Of a DNA stretch of 64,000 nt, positions 19,242-26,638 are shown in pieces. The number at the start of each line of letters is the position of its first letter. Positions within the stretch are counted from its first letter, which is position 1. The notes below the pieces were generated by a model. That model saw only the letters and a program-made list of their open reading frames with translations. It did not search any database and was not told the DNA's origin. The stretch is from Beijerinckiaceae bacterium (GTDB lineage: Bacteria; Pseudomonadota; Alphaproteobacteria; Rhizobiales; Beijerinckiaceae): NCBI GenBank assembly GCA_027533425.1, contig JAPZUD010000003.1, positions 5,001 to 69,000 on the forward strand, in the 5' to 3' direction. The position numbers were made by a program, and so were the translations under genes.

Positions 19242-19264
19242 GGTTCCCGATCCGTCCGGGAACC
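19242..19264 (+). promoter_or_regulatory. Leader hairpin before etfB
   Basis: GGTTCCC and GGGAACC pair perfectly around a 9-nt loop, 29 nt before the etfB ATG. It would lie in the mRNA leader if transcription starts at or near the upstream AT-rich dyad. No U run follows, so it is not a terminator. Confidence 0.4.
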
Positions 19265-19293
19265 TTCAAGAGGAAACAGACAGGACGAACGCC

Positions 19294-20043
19294 ATGAAGA
19301 TTCTGGTCCCCGTGAAGCGGGTGGTCGACTACAACGTGAAGATCCGGGTGAAGCCGGATGGGTCGGGCGTCGAACTGGCCAATGTGAAGATGTCGATGAA
19401 CCCGTTCGACGAGATCGCGGTGGAAGAGGCCCTGCGGATCAAGGAAGCCGGCAAGGCGACCGAAGTTGTCGTGGTGTCGATCGGCCCGGCCCAGGCGCAG
19501 GAAACCATCCGCACCGGCCTCGCCATGGGCGCGGATCGCGGCATCCTTGTGAAAACCGACGCAACGGTCGAGCCGCTCGCCGTGGCCAAGCTCCTCAAGG
19601 CGGTGATCGCCAGCGAGGGCCCAGGCCTGGTGATCCTCGGCAAGCAGGCGATCGATGACGACATGAACGCGACCGGCCAGATGCTCGCCGCGCTGCTCGG
19701 CTGGGGCCAGGGCACCTTCGCCTTCAAGGTCGCGGTCGAGGGCGAGACGGTCGCCGTCACGCGCGAGATCGATGGCGGCCTGCAAACCGTGTCGCTGGCG
19801 CTGCCGGCCATCGTGACCACCGATCTCCGCCTCAACGAGCCGCGCTACGCCTCGCTGCCGAACATCATGAAGGCCAAGAAGAAGCCGCTCGACGAAACCT
19901 CGCCGGAAGCCCTCGGCGTCGATATCAGCCCCCGCCTCGAGGTGCTGAAGACGGCCGAACCGCCGACCCGCAAGGCCGGCGTGAAAGTGGGCTCGGTGGC
20001 CGAGCTGGTGCAGAAACTCAAGACCGAAGCCGGAGTGATCTGA
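19294..20043 (+). CDS. etfB: Electron transfer flavoprotein subunit beta
   Basis: A 249-residue ETF beta chain: [23 protein letters not shown] at the start, [34 protein letters not shown] and the ETF-beta signature near [21 protein letters not shown]. With EtfA it carries FAD and AMP and passes electrons from acyl-CoA dehydrogenases to ETF-ubiquinone oxidoreductase. The etfA ATG follows its stop after one base. Confidence 0.97.
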   Translation: MKILVPVKRVVDYNVKIRVKPDGSGVELANVKMSMNPFDEIAVEEALRIKEAGKATEVVVVSIGPAQAQETIRTGLAMGADRGILVKTDATVEPLAVAKLLKAVIASEGPGLVILGKQAIDDDMNATGQMLAALLGWGQGTFAFKVAVEGETVAVTREIDGGLQTVSLALPAIVTTDLRLNEPRYASLPNIMKAKKKPLDETSPEALGVDISPRLEVLKTAEPPTRKAGVKVGSVAELVQKLKTEAGVI

Positions 20044-20044
20044 C

Positions 20045-20974
20045 ATGGCGATCCTCGTTCTCGCGGAACATTCGAATGCGGCCCTCAACGAGGCGACCGC
20101 CAAGGCCGTCACCGCTGCGGCGGCGATGGGCGGCGACGTTCATGTGCTGGTGGCCGGTAACGGCGCCAAGCCGGCGGCCGAGGCTGCAGCCAAGCTTGCC
20201 GGCGTCGGCAAGGTGCTGCTGGCCGAGGGCGAATCGCTTGGCCATGCGCTGCCGGAAACCGTGGCGGACCTGCTGGTCAGCCTCGCGCCGGGCTATGACG
20301 GCATCGTCGCCCCGGCCACGGCCAACGGCAAGAACATCCTGCCCCGCGCGGCGGCCCTGCTCGATATGCAGGTGATCTCCGGCGTGACCAAGGTGATCGC
20401 CGGCGACACATTCGAACGCCCGATCTATGCCGGCAACGCCATCCAGACCGTGAAATCGCGCGATGCGAAGAAGCTGGTCTCGATCATGACCGCCAGCTTC
20501 GCGGCCGCCGGTGCCGGCGGCTCGGCCACCATCGAGAGCGTGGCGGCGCCGGCGGCCTCGGCCAAGGCCCGCTTCGTCTCGGAAGAGGTCGCGAAATCCG
20601 ACCGGCCGGAACTCGCCTCGGCGAAGATCATCGTCTCGGGCGGCCGCGCCATGGGCTCGGCGGAGAAGTTCCGCGAGGTGATCGAGCCGCTGGCCGACAA
20701 GCTCGGCGCGGCGATCGGCGCCTCCCGCGCGGCGGTCGATGCCGGCTATGCCCCGAATGACTGGCAGGTCGGCCAGACCGGCAAGGTGGTGGCGCCGGCG
20801 CTCTATATCGCCTGCGGCATTTCCGGCGCGATCCAGCATCTCGCGGGGATGAAGGATTCGAAGGTCATCGTCGCGATCAACAAGGATGCCGAGGCCCCGA
20901 TCTTCCAGGTCGCCGATTACGGCCTCGTGGCCGATCTCTTCGAGGCCGTTCCGGAGCTCGAGAAGTCGCTCTGA
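20045..20974 (+). CDS. etfA: Electron transfer flavoprotein subunit alpha
   Basis: A 309-residue ETF alpha chain that binds the FAD. The C-terminal FAD domain is clear: [70 protein letters not shown], then [22 protein letters not shown]. Translationally coupled to etfB. It serves the beta-oxidation enzymes, including 3-hydroxybutyryl-CoA dehydrogenase pathways encoded next door and the acyl-CoA dehydrogenase at 39784. Confidence 0.97.
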   Translation: MAILVLAEHSNAALNEATAKAVTAAAAMGGDVHVLVAGNGAKPAAEAAAKLAGVGKVLLAEGESLGHALPETVADLLVSLAPGYDGIVAPATANGKNILPRAAALLDMQVISGVTKVIAGDTFERPIYAGNAIQTVKSRDAKKLVSIMTASFAAAGAGGSATIESVAAPAASAKARFVSEEVAKSDRPELASAKIIVSGGRAMGSAEKFREVIEPLADKLGAAIGASRAAVDAGYAPNDWQVGQTGKVVAPALYIACGISGAIQHLAGMKDSKVIVAINKDAEAPIFQVADYGLVADLFEAVPELEKSL

Positions 20975-21131
20975 TCCCGGCAGGACGGGCGGAACAGGAC
21001 CGGGCCAGCCCGGATCCGTGCCTCTTCCTGTTTCGATTGGGACAAATTTGACGAAATGGCATTCCGGCGCTTGAGCCGGAATGCGGGCCGTCCTACCCTT
21101 GCCTCCGGTGCTTCGAAGGAAAAACAGGGCC

Positions 21132-22013
21132 ATGCAAGGCGGAATTCGGAAAGTGGGCGTCATCGGCGCCGGGCAGATGGGCAGCGGCATCGCCCATGTG
21201 GCGGCGCTTGCCGGCCTCGATGTCGTGATCAACGATATCAGCGAGGAGCGCGTGCAATCCGGCCTCGCGACGATCAATGGCAATCTCTCCCGCCAGGTCC
21301 AGAAGGGCAGCGTCACCGACGAGGCCCGCCATGCCGCCCTTGCCCGCATCACCGGCTCGCCGGATATGGCCGCCCTCGCCCAGTGCGATCTCGTGATCGA
21401 GGCCGCGACGGAGAACGAGGAGGTCAAGCGCAAGATCTTCCAGACGGTCACCCGCACGCTGAAGCCCGAAGCCCTGCTCGCCACCAACACCTCGTCGATC
21501 TCGATCACGCGGCTCGGCGCCGCGACCGACCGGCCGGAGCAGTTCATCGGCATCCATTTCATGAATCCGGTGCCGGTGATGCAGCTGGTCGAGATCATCC
21601 GCGGCATCGCCACGGACGACAAGACCTTCGCGCTCAGCCGCGATTTCGTGCAGGCCCTCGGCAAGACCGTGACGATGAGCGAGGATTTCCCCGCCTTCAT
21701 CGTCAACCGCATCCTTCTGCCGATGATCAACGAGGCGATCTACACGCTCTATGAGGGTGTCGGCACGGTCGAGGCCATCGACACCGCGATGAAGCTGGGC
21801 GCCAACCATCCGATGGGCCCGCTCCAGCTGGCGGATTTCATCGGGCTGGATACCTGCCTCTCGATCATGCAGGTGCTGCATGACGGCCTCGCCGACAGCA
21901 AGTATCGCCCCTGCCCGCTTCTGGTGAAATATGTCGAGGCCGGCTGGCTCGGCCGCAAGACCAAGCGCGGCTTCTACGATTATCGCGGCGAGAAGCCCGT
22001 GCCGACGAGGTGA
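21132..22013 (+). CDS. 3-hydroxybutyryl-CoA dehydrogenase
   Basis: A 293-residue NAD(P)-dependent 3-hydroxyacyl-CoA dehydrogenase (hbdA/paaH type). The Rossmann loop is VGVIGAGQMGSGIAHV; the catalytic His lies in GIHFMNPVPVM; the C-terminal dimer domain has NRILLPMINEAI, GVGTVEAIDTAMKLGANHPMGPLQLADFIGLD and GRKTKRGFYDY. It oxidises 3-hydroxybutyryl-CoA to acetoacetyl-CoA or the reverse. The ATG at 21132 is preferred over an in-frame extension to 21081. Its stop is followed after 28 bp by the foreign SIR2-like gene. Confidence 0.93.
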   Translation: MQGGIRKVGVIGAGQMGSGIAHVAALAGLDVVINDISEERVQSGLATINGNLSRQVQKGSVTDEARHAALARITGSPDMAALAQCDLVIEAATENEEVKRKIFQTVTRTLKPEALLATNTSSISITRLGAATDRPEQFIGIHFMNPVPVMQLVEIIRGIATDDKTFALSRDFVQALGKTVTMSEDFPAFIVNRILLPMINEAIYTLYEGVGTVEAIDTAMKLGANHPMGPLQLADFIGLDTCLSIMQVLHDGLADSKYRPCPLLVKYVEAGWLGRKTKRGFYDYRGEKPVPTR

Positions 22014-22041
22014 GGGGCAAAGATTTGTTCGGACATCAAGG

Positions 22042-23097
22042 ATGTTAAGGCACACGACCACTTTTGTAATCGGAGCTGGCGCCAACTATGACTTGGATAT
22101 GCCGCTAGGCGTTAGGCTCGCCGATGAAATAAGAGACATTTCAAACAATATAAATCTGTATTTGAATTTTGGACAAAAGAATTCTAGCGATATTTACATT
22201 CAATGCGCCAGGAATGCTGGACTTACGATTGGCGAAATATCTGAAGCCATAAATTTGATTCGTCGCGGTATATTAGGACAAAACTCAATAGATGATTTCT
22301 TACATATTCATCACGACAACAATATTTTAGTTAAGATTTCTAAAATTATTATATCTGGTGCGATATTGAATTTTGAGAATAAATCAAAACTATTAAAAGA
22401 AAAAAATAGAGAGTCGAGCATAGAATTCGACTTTTCTGATATAAGATCATCTTGGTATCACTCGTTTTTTAAATTACTGTTTGGGAATGTCAGAAAAGAA
22501 CAAATTACAGAAAACTTGGAAAGATCAAAATTTGTAATTTTCAATTACGATCGCTGCTTTGAATATATAATGTATAATGGTATTCAGAAACTATATGGCG
22601 AATCACCTGAGTTCGCTAGTGGCATAATGGAAAAATTCCAGATATCACATCCATATGGTCATCTTGGCCCAATATTCTCATCGAATCTCCTGACGCAGAA
22701 AAGCAATCTTGGGCTTACATTAAAATTTAATGACAATGTACATCGAATTACATTGGGCGCAGAGCGAATCAAAACATACATGGAAGATCAGTCTGAAAAT
22801 AGTGAAATAAAAATATCAAAAAGAGCAATCGAGTCATCCGATTATATAGTTTCCCTAGGATTTGGCTTTCATCGACAAAATCTAGAAATATTGAGGCCAA
22901 ATTACAAAAGTAATTTACGTTTTTTTGGCACAGCGATGAAATTTTCAGAAGAAAATATCCAAGCTATTGAGTCAGATATTCGTTCAATTTTCTGCGACTC
23001 ATCTGATGCAGCGCAGTTTCACAAATTCTCTACGCGATTGCTAAATTCAAGTTGCGCCGATTTCATTGAGCGCCTGTCGCGAACGCTCTTCACATAG
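22042..23097 (+). CDS. SIR2-like domain protein, horizontally acquired, defence candidate
   Basis: A 351-residue protein with SIR2-fold signatures: N-terminal TTTFVIGAGANYDLDMPLG (NAD-binding GAGAN at 11-15), FVIFNYDRCFEY (Asn168, Asp170), ISHPYGHLGP (His203/His207, where the catalytic His is expected) and SLGFGFHRQNLEIL. Bacterial proteins of this type act mainly as NAD-depleting effectors against phage. By eye its G+C is about one third against about two thirds around it, and codon use is wholly different, so it is a recent transfer. No partner gene (TIR, HerA, Argonaute, sensor STAND ATPase) is next to it. AAGG sits immediately before the ATG, an unusually short ribosome-site spacing. Confidence 0.75.
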   Translation: MLRHTTTFVIGAGANYDLDMPLGVRLADEIRDISNNINLYLNFGQKNSSDIYIQCARNAGLTIGEISEAINLIRRGILGQNSIDDFLHIHHDNNILVKISKIIISGAILNFENKSKLLKEKNRESSIEFDFSDIRSSWYHSFFKLLFGNVRKEQITENLERSKFVIFNYDRCFEYIMYNGIQKLYGESPEFASGIMEKFQISHPYGHLGPIFSSNLLTQKSNLGLTLKFNDNVHRITLGAERIKTYMEDQSENSEIKISKRAIESSDYIVSLGFGFHRQNLEILRPNYKSNLRFFGTAMKFSEENIQAIESDIRSIFCDSSDAAQFHKFSTRLLNSSCADFIERLSRTLFT

Positions 23098-23106
23098 CCC
23101 CCCCCC

Positions 23107-23148
23107 TTGATCCAAATCAACGACAGCCCCGGCCTCGCTGGGCATTCT
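23107..23148 (+). promoter_or_regulatory. Perfect FNR/FixK box with class II promoter spacing
   Basis: TTGATCCAAATCAA (23107-23120) is the exact TTGAT-N4-ATCAA anaerobox. A -10-like CATTCT lies at 23143-23148. With +1 at 23155 the box is centred at -41.5, the textbook class II position. It points rightward into the terminated segment that ends at 23344. Confidence 0.65.
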
Positions 23149-23154
23149 CTCCCT

Positions 23155-23344
23155 GCATCGTGGAGGAACGGGTCCGGCCCCACTCCGTGGCGCGGGAGCC
23201 GGCAGCCGCCCCCTCGGCAACCGGCAGGGTTCCGGCCCCTCCGTCCGAAACCCCGCACCATCGGAACAACCGGACAGGTTCCCCCTCCCCTGACTGGTTC
23301 CCCGCTTGAACCGACGCCGGCGTCCCCCGCCGGCGTTTTGTTTT
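23155..23344 (+). ncRNA. Candidate FNR/FixK-controlled small RNA of about 190 nt
   Basis: The segment starts at the +1 predicted from the FNR/FixK box and ends in a strong intrinsic terminator. It has no convincing gene: one GTG frame of 49 codons (23160-23309) would start about 5 nt from the 5' end without a ribosome site. It contains a hairpin GGTTC/GAACC (23296-23312) just before the terminator and a C/U-rich stretch (CCCCCTCCCC, about 23281-23290) able to pair with Shine-Dalgarno sequences, as in CUCCUCCC-motif alphaproteobacterial sRNAs. This is an inference from promoter and terminator geometry. Confidence 0.45.
23314..23344 (+). terminator. Strong intrinsic terminator
   Basis: Nine-bp perfect stem ACGCCGGCG / CGCCGGCGT around a 5-nt loop, followed directly by TTTGTTTT. 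It stops rightward transcription 56 bp before the kelch gene, thereby separating that gene from the promoter at 23107. Confidence 0.9.
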
Positions 23345-23376
23345 CGGCCTCTCGACGCGGCCCGAAATTCCGCTAG

Positions 23377-23394
23377 CCTCCGGAAAAACGGAGG
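23377..23394 (+). promoter_or_regulatory. Hairpin enclosing the Shine-Dalgarno of the kelch gene
   Basis: CCTCCG and CGGAGG pair around the loop GAAAAA. The 3' arm contains GGAGG, five bases before the ATG at 23400, so folding would hide the ribosome site. It may control translation, or may simply be chance in G+C-rich DNA. Confidence 0.4.
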
Positions 23395-23399
23395 AAGCC

Positions 23400-24464
23400 A
23401 TGCTCTCGCGTCGTTCGCTTCTCGCCGGCCTGGGGGCCGCTGCCGCCGGCCCGGCCGTGGCGCAGAACCCCCATGCCCATCATGCCGGCCAGTTCGAGCG
23501 ACTGAACCAGCCGGGCCGGATCGATACGCCCGAGCTGCATTTCCAGCATGCGGTGACCGAGAGCCCCGCCCCGAAAGCGGCGCGGCAGGGACGCTGGGCA
23601 CCGCGCGCGCCACTGCCGCTGCCCCGCACCGAAATGGCCTGGGCGGTGGAGTTTCGCGGTCGCATGCATCTGGTCGGCGGCTATGCCGAGCAGCGCGTCG
23701 ACAAGCCCTATCACCATGCCTATGACCCGGCCTCCGACCGCTGGGAGGAATTGCCCCGGCTGCCGCGCGGGGCGAACCATGTCGGCGTCGCCACCCTGGG
23801 CGACCGGCTCTATGCCTTCGGCGGCTTCATCGAGCAGAACCGCACCCCGCATGACGAATCCTTCGTCTTCGACGGCACCGCCTGGAAGCCGGTCCGCCGC
23901 CTGCCGGAAGCCTGCGGCGCCATGGCCTGCATCGCGCTGGACGGGGTGATCCATATCATCGGCGGGGCGATCGGCTCCGATAACCGCCGCTCGATCGACT
24001 GGCACCTCGTCTATGATCCGAAGGCCGACCGCTATACCCGCCGCCAGCCCATGCCGCTCGGGCGCGATCATTGCGGCATCGTGGCGGTGAATGGCCGGGT
24101 GCATATCATCGCCGGTCGGGTGGATACGTTCCACACCAATTCGAACCTGCACCATGCCTATGACCCGAAGACCGACCAATGGGCCTTCCTCGCGCCCATT
24201 CCCACGGCACGGTCCGGCCATGGCACGGTCTGGTTCGGTGACCACATCTTCTGCATGGGCGGCGAGGGCACCAACCGCGTCTATGGCCAGAACGAGAGCT
24301 ATGACCCCGCCACCAACCGCTGGGAAAGCCATGCGCCGATGCTCACGCCCCGGCATGGCATGGGGGCGGTGGTGATCGGCAATGCGATCTATGTCGCCGG
24401 CGGCGGGCCGCAGATGGGTGGCGGCGTGAAAAGCGCGATCAACGAGGCCTTCACCCTGGCCTGA
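23400..24464 (+). CDS. Exported kelch-repeat beta-propeller protein
   Basis: A 354-residue protein. The N-terminus MLSRRSLLAGLGAAAAGPAVAQ has the SRRSLL pattern of a Tat signal peptide. Six kelch-like blades follow, each with a GG pair and a Y-D-P...W motif: HLVGGYAEQ, YAFGGFIEQ, HIIGGAIGS, HIIAGRVDT, FCMGGEGTN and YVAGGGPQM. Kelch propellers are usually binding or enzyme scaffolds; bacterial examples include galactose oxidase-like and sialic-acid mutarotase (NanM) proteins, but no such active site is obvious. It stands alone, behind a terminator and an SD-masking hairpin. Confidence 0.88.
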   Translation: MLSRRSLLAGLGAAAAGPAVAQNPHAHHAGQFERLNQPGRIDTPELHFQHAVTESPAPKAARQGRWAPRAPLPLPRTEMAWAVEFRGRMHLVGGYAEQRVDKPYHHAYDPASDRWEELPRLPRGANHVGVATLGDRLYAFGGFIEQNRTPHDESFVFDGTAWKPVRRLPEACGAMACIALDGVIHIIGGAIGSDNRRSIDWHLVYDPKADRYTRRQPMPLGRDHCGIVAVNGRVHIIAGRVDTFHTNSNLHHAYDPKTDQWAFLAPIPTARSGHGTVWFGDHIFCMGGEGTNRVYGQNESYDPATNRWESHAPMLTPRHGMGAVVIGNAIYVAGGGPQMGGGVKSAINEAFTLA

Positions 24465-24507
24465 GCGCCGGGCGGGGTGCCATCCCCGCCTGCGACCGGC
24501 CTCCCCC

Positions 24508-24537
24508 TTCACAGGGCTGTCACATCGGCCCTACACT
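24508..24537 (+). promoter_or_regulatory. Possible promoter of the HNH nuclease gene
   Basis: TTCACA (24508-24513) and TACACT (24532-24537) with 18 bp between, each matching four of six consensus bases. The leader to the GTG start would be about 105 nt. Confidence 0.35.
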
Positions 24538-24648
24538 AAGGGACAATCGAGAGAGGTGGCGATTCGTCGTTGCCCGACAGAAGAAGCGAGACTGCGTATC
24601 CGAGCATTTGTGTAATCCACGACCAGCGTATCGATTTGGGGGCCTTGC

Positions 24649-25218
24649 GTGACGATCCATGTCCACCCATTCGTCTCTCCGGAAGCCTGCCCGGCGCTTG
24701 TGCTGAACGCCGATTACCGGCCGCTTTCCTATTACCCGCTCTCGCTCTGGTCCTGGCAGGATACGATCAAGGCCGTCTTCCTCGACCGGGTGAACATCGT
24801 CTCCGAATATGACCGCGCGGTCTGCTCGCCCTCCTTCTCGATGCGGCTGCCCAGCGTCGTCTCGCTCAAGACCTATGTGAAACCCTCGCGCATTCCCGCC
24901 TTCACGCGGTTCAACGTGTTCCTGCGTGACCGCTTCACCTGCCAGTATTGCGGTGCCCGCGAGGACCTGACCTTCGACCACGTGATTCCGCGCTCGAAAG
25001 GCGGACTGACCACCTGGGAGAATGTCGTCGCGGCCTGCTCGCCCTGCAACCTGCGCAAGGGTGATCGCCTCCCCCATGAGGTGGAGATGCTGCCCTTCCA
25101 GAAGCCCTACGCGCCCAGCGTGCAGGACCTGCACCAGAACGGCCGGCTCTTCCCGCCGAACTACCTGCATGACAGCTGGATGGACTATCTCTACTGGGAT
25201 ACCGAGCTGGAGCCCTGA
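24649..25218 (+). CDS. HNH endonuclease
   Basis: A 189-residue HNH-family nuclease common in alphaproteobacteria. The core is intact: CQYCG zinc knuckle, DLTFDHVIPRSKGG (the DH of HNH), TTWENVVAACSPCNLRKGD (Asn and second CxxC-type pair). The N-terminal half (ALVLNADYRPLSYYPLSLWSWQDTIKAVFLDRV) is conserved in the group and of unknown role. Its housekeeping function is not known; it is not associated here with a restriction methylase or phage genes. Start GTG at 24649. The stop codon abuts the convergent dsbB stop. Confidence 0.92.
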   Translation: MTIHVHPFVSPEACPALVLNADYRPLSYYPLSLWSWQDTIKAVFLDRVNIVSEYDRAVCSPSFSMRLPSVVSLKTYVKPSRIPAFTRFNVFLRDRFTCQYCGAREDLTFDHVIPRSKGGLTTWENVVAACSPCNLRKGDRLPHEVEMLPFQKPYAPSVQDLHQNGRLFPPNYLHDSWMDYLYWDTELEP

Positions 25219-25719
25219 TCAGCCCCGGCGAAAAAGCTGCGCCGCCCGTGCGAACAGCCCGGCCACGGCGAGCGAGGCCACCGCATTCCACCCCGCGAAG
25301 GACAGGCCGAGCACGCGCATCGGCGCCTCGTCGCACAGGACAACCCGGGCCTTCTGCAGCGATTTCTGGAAATCCTGGAAGCTTGGCGCGGCAAGCTCCA
25401 CCCGCCCGCCGCAGCCCGCCGGCCCGGCCCAGAGCTTCCACTCGACGCCGGCATGATAGAGGCCGAGCCCCGCCGAGACGAGGAAGAGCAGCGCCAGCCC
25501 CGGCACCAGCCAGCCAAGCGCGCGGGGGCCTTTGCCCGTGGCGACGAGCAAAAGGGCCAACAGAGCCGGCAGCGCCGCGGCATAATAGGGCATCCGCTGC
25601 CACAGGCAGAGCATGCAGGGCACATAGCCGAGGCCAAGTTCGGAGAACCACGCGCCGCCAATGGCCGCGCTGGCCAGCGCGATCCCGGCGAGGAGGAGCG
25701 GAACGGGGCGGTCGAGCAT
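25219..25719 (-). CDS. dsbB: Disulfide bond formation protein DsbB
   Basis: A 166-residue four-helix inner-membrane protein that reoxidises DsbA and passes electrons to quinone. The first periplasmic loop has the CMLC redox pair in GYVPCMLCLWQRMPYY; the second loop has the two further cysteines (AGCGG and VVLCDEAP). The ATG at 25719 is preferred to the longer frame. Ten bp separate it from the end of the yqaA-type gene, so both are read as one minus-strand unit. Confidence 0.92.
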   Translation of the reverse strand: MLDRPVPLLLAGIALASAAIGGAWFSELGLGYVPCMLCLWQRMPYYAAALPALLALLLVATGKGPRALGWLVPGLALLFLVSAGLGLYHAGVEWKLWAGPAGCGGRVELAAPSFQDFQKSLQKARVVLCDEAPMRVLGLSFAGWNAVASLAVAGLFARAAQLFRRG

Positions 25720-25729
25720 GGGCGGGACT

Positions 25730-26311
25730 CTAGAAGAAGAATTTCGCCGCGGCAAAGCCGCCGATGATCGCAACCACCGTGACAATGCCGACAAGCGTGA
25801 GATTGCCCTCGATGAAGCGGCGGATCGGCCCGCCGAACCGGTTCATCACCCCGGCAACAAGGAAGAAGCGCGCCCCGCGTGTGATCGCCGAGAGCAGCAC
25901 GAACATCAGGAAATCATACCCGGCGAGGCCGCTGGCAATGGTGATCAGCTTGAACGGGATCGGCGTGAAGCCCTTGATCAGGATGATCCAGTGCCCGTGC
26001 TGCTGGTAGAGCGCGCGGAACGCATCCATCTTGTCGCCATAGCCATAGAGGCGGATCAGCCAGGCGCCGAGCGTGTCATAGAGCAGCGCGCCGATCAGGT
26101 AGCCGGCAATCCCGCCCAGCACCGAGGCGAGAGTGCAGATCGCGGCGTATTGCCAGGCCCGTTCCGGCCGGGCCATCGTCATCGGCACCAGCATCACATC
26201 CGGCGGAACGGGAAAGAACGAGCTCTCCGCGAACGAGACCGCCGCCAGCGCCTGCGGTGCCCGCCGCGAATTGGCGAGCCCGATCGTCCAGTCATAGAGC
26301 TGCTTGAACAT
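25730..26311 (-). CDS. YqaA-family (SNARE-associated/DedA-like) membrane protein
   Basis: A 193-residue protein with four to five membrane segments. Recognisable parts are SFAESSFFPVPPDVMLVPM, GGIAGYLIGALLYD, and GHWIILIKGFTPIPFKLITIASGLAGY, all typical of YqaA/DedA-type proteins thought to act in lipid scrambling or membrane homeostasis. Start ATG at 26311 behind CAGGA. First gene of the yqaA-dsbB unit. Confidence 0.9.
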   Translation of the reverse strand: MFKQLYDWTIGLANSRRAPQALAAVSFAESSFFPVPPDVMLVPMTMARPERAWQYAAICTLASVLGGIAGYLIGALLYDTLGAWLIRLYGYGDKMDAFRALYQQHGHWIILIKGFTPIPFKLITIASGLAGYDFLMFVLLSAITRGARFFLVAGVMNRFGGPIRRFIEGNLTLVGIVTVVAIIGGFAAAKFFF

Positions 26312-26458
26312 GCCGGATCCTGCCACCCGCTTCGTGCTGCCGCTTCATAGATCATTTCCAGTGCCGGAGCCTATGGCCGGGGCCGGAAAAACACCGTCAG
26401 GGTGAAGATTCTGACCTGCGGCCGGCAGAGCAGGCGGGAAGCCGATCTCGCATCGGAA

Positions 26459-26486
26459 TTGACCAGCCGGTCAAACGCATGATACG
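26459..26486 (+). promoter_or_regulatory. Possible promoter of tRNA-Leu
   Basis: TTGACC (26459-26464), 16 bp, GATACG (26481-26486); the expected +1 lies about 20 nt before the tRNA. Confidence 0.4.
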
Positions 26487-26512
26487 CGAAGCGCGCATTC
26501 GGCCCGGCCGAT

Positions 26513-26597
26513 GCCCCTGTGGCGGAACTGGTAGACGCGTCCGACTCAAAATCGGATTCCGCAAGGAGTGCTGGTTCGATTCCGGCCAGGGGCACCA
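26513..26597 (+). tRNA. tRNA-Leu (anticodon CAA)
   Basis: Acceptor arms GCCCCTG (26513-26519) and CAGGGGC (26587-26593) pair fully; discriminator A and an encoded CCA end follow. The anticodon stem TCCGA/TCGGA holds the loop CTCAAAA with anticodon CAA at 26547-26549. A long variable arm (about 26557-26570) marks a class II tRNA, as expected for Leu. It reads UUG codons, rare in this G+C-rich genome. It is the only RNA gene of known type in the window. Confidence 0.96.
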
Positions 26598-26638
26598 TTT
26601 CTGAACAAAAGTGCGTTCCTTTGCCTGGCGCTTTGTGG

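Noticed and set aside
22035-23111. 7-bp inverted repeat ATCAAGG / CCTTGAT at the two borders of the SIR2-like gene
   Set aside because: Too short for terminal repeats of a mobile element, and the right copy overlaps the FNR/FixK box, which explains it.
23160-23309. 49-codon GTG frame inside the candidate small RNA
   Set aside because: It would start about five nucleotides from the predicted 5' end with no Shine-Dalgarno, and the product is Pro/Arg-rich low complexity. Not excluded if conserved.
24471-24490. GGCGGGG / CCCCGCC hairpin after the kelch gene as a terminator
   Set aside because: Good stem but no T run follows; could be a folded 3' end only.
26573-26597. Search for a repeated tRNA-Leu 3' end (att site) downstream
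   Set aside because: No second copy of the T-arm/acceptor sequence was seen in the window, so an integrated element cannot be bounded.
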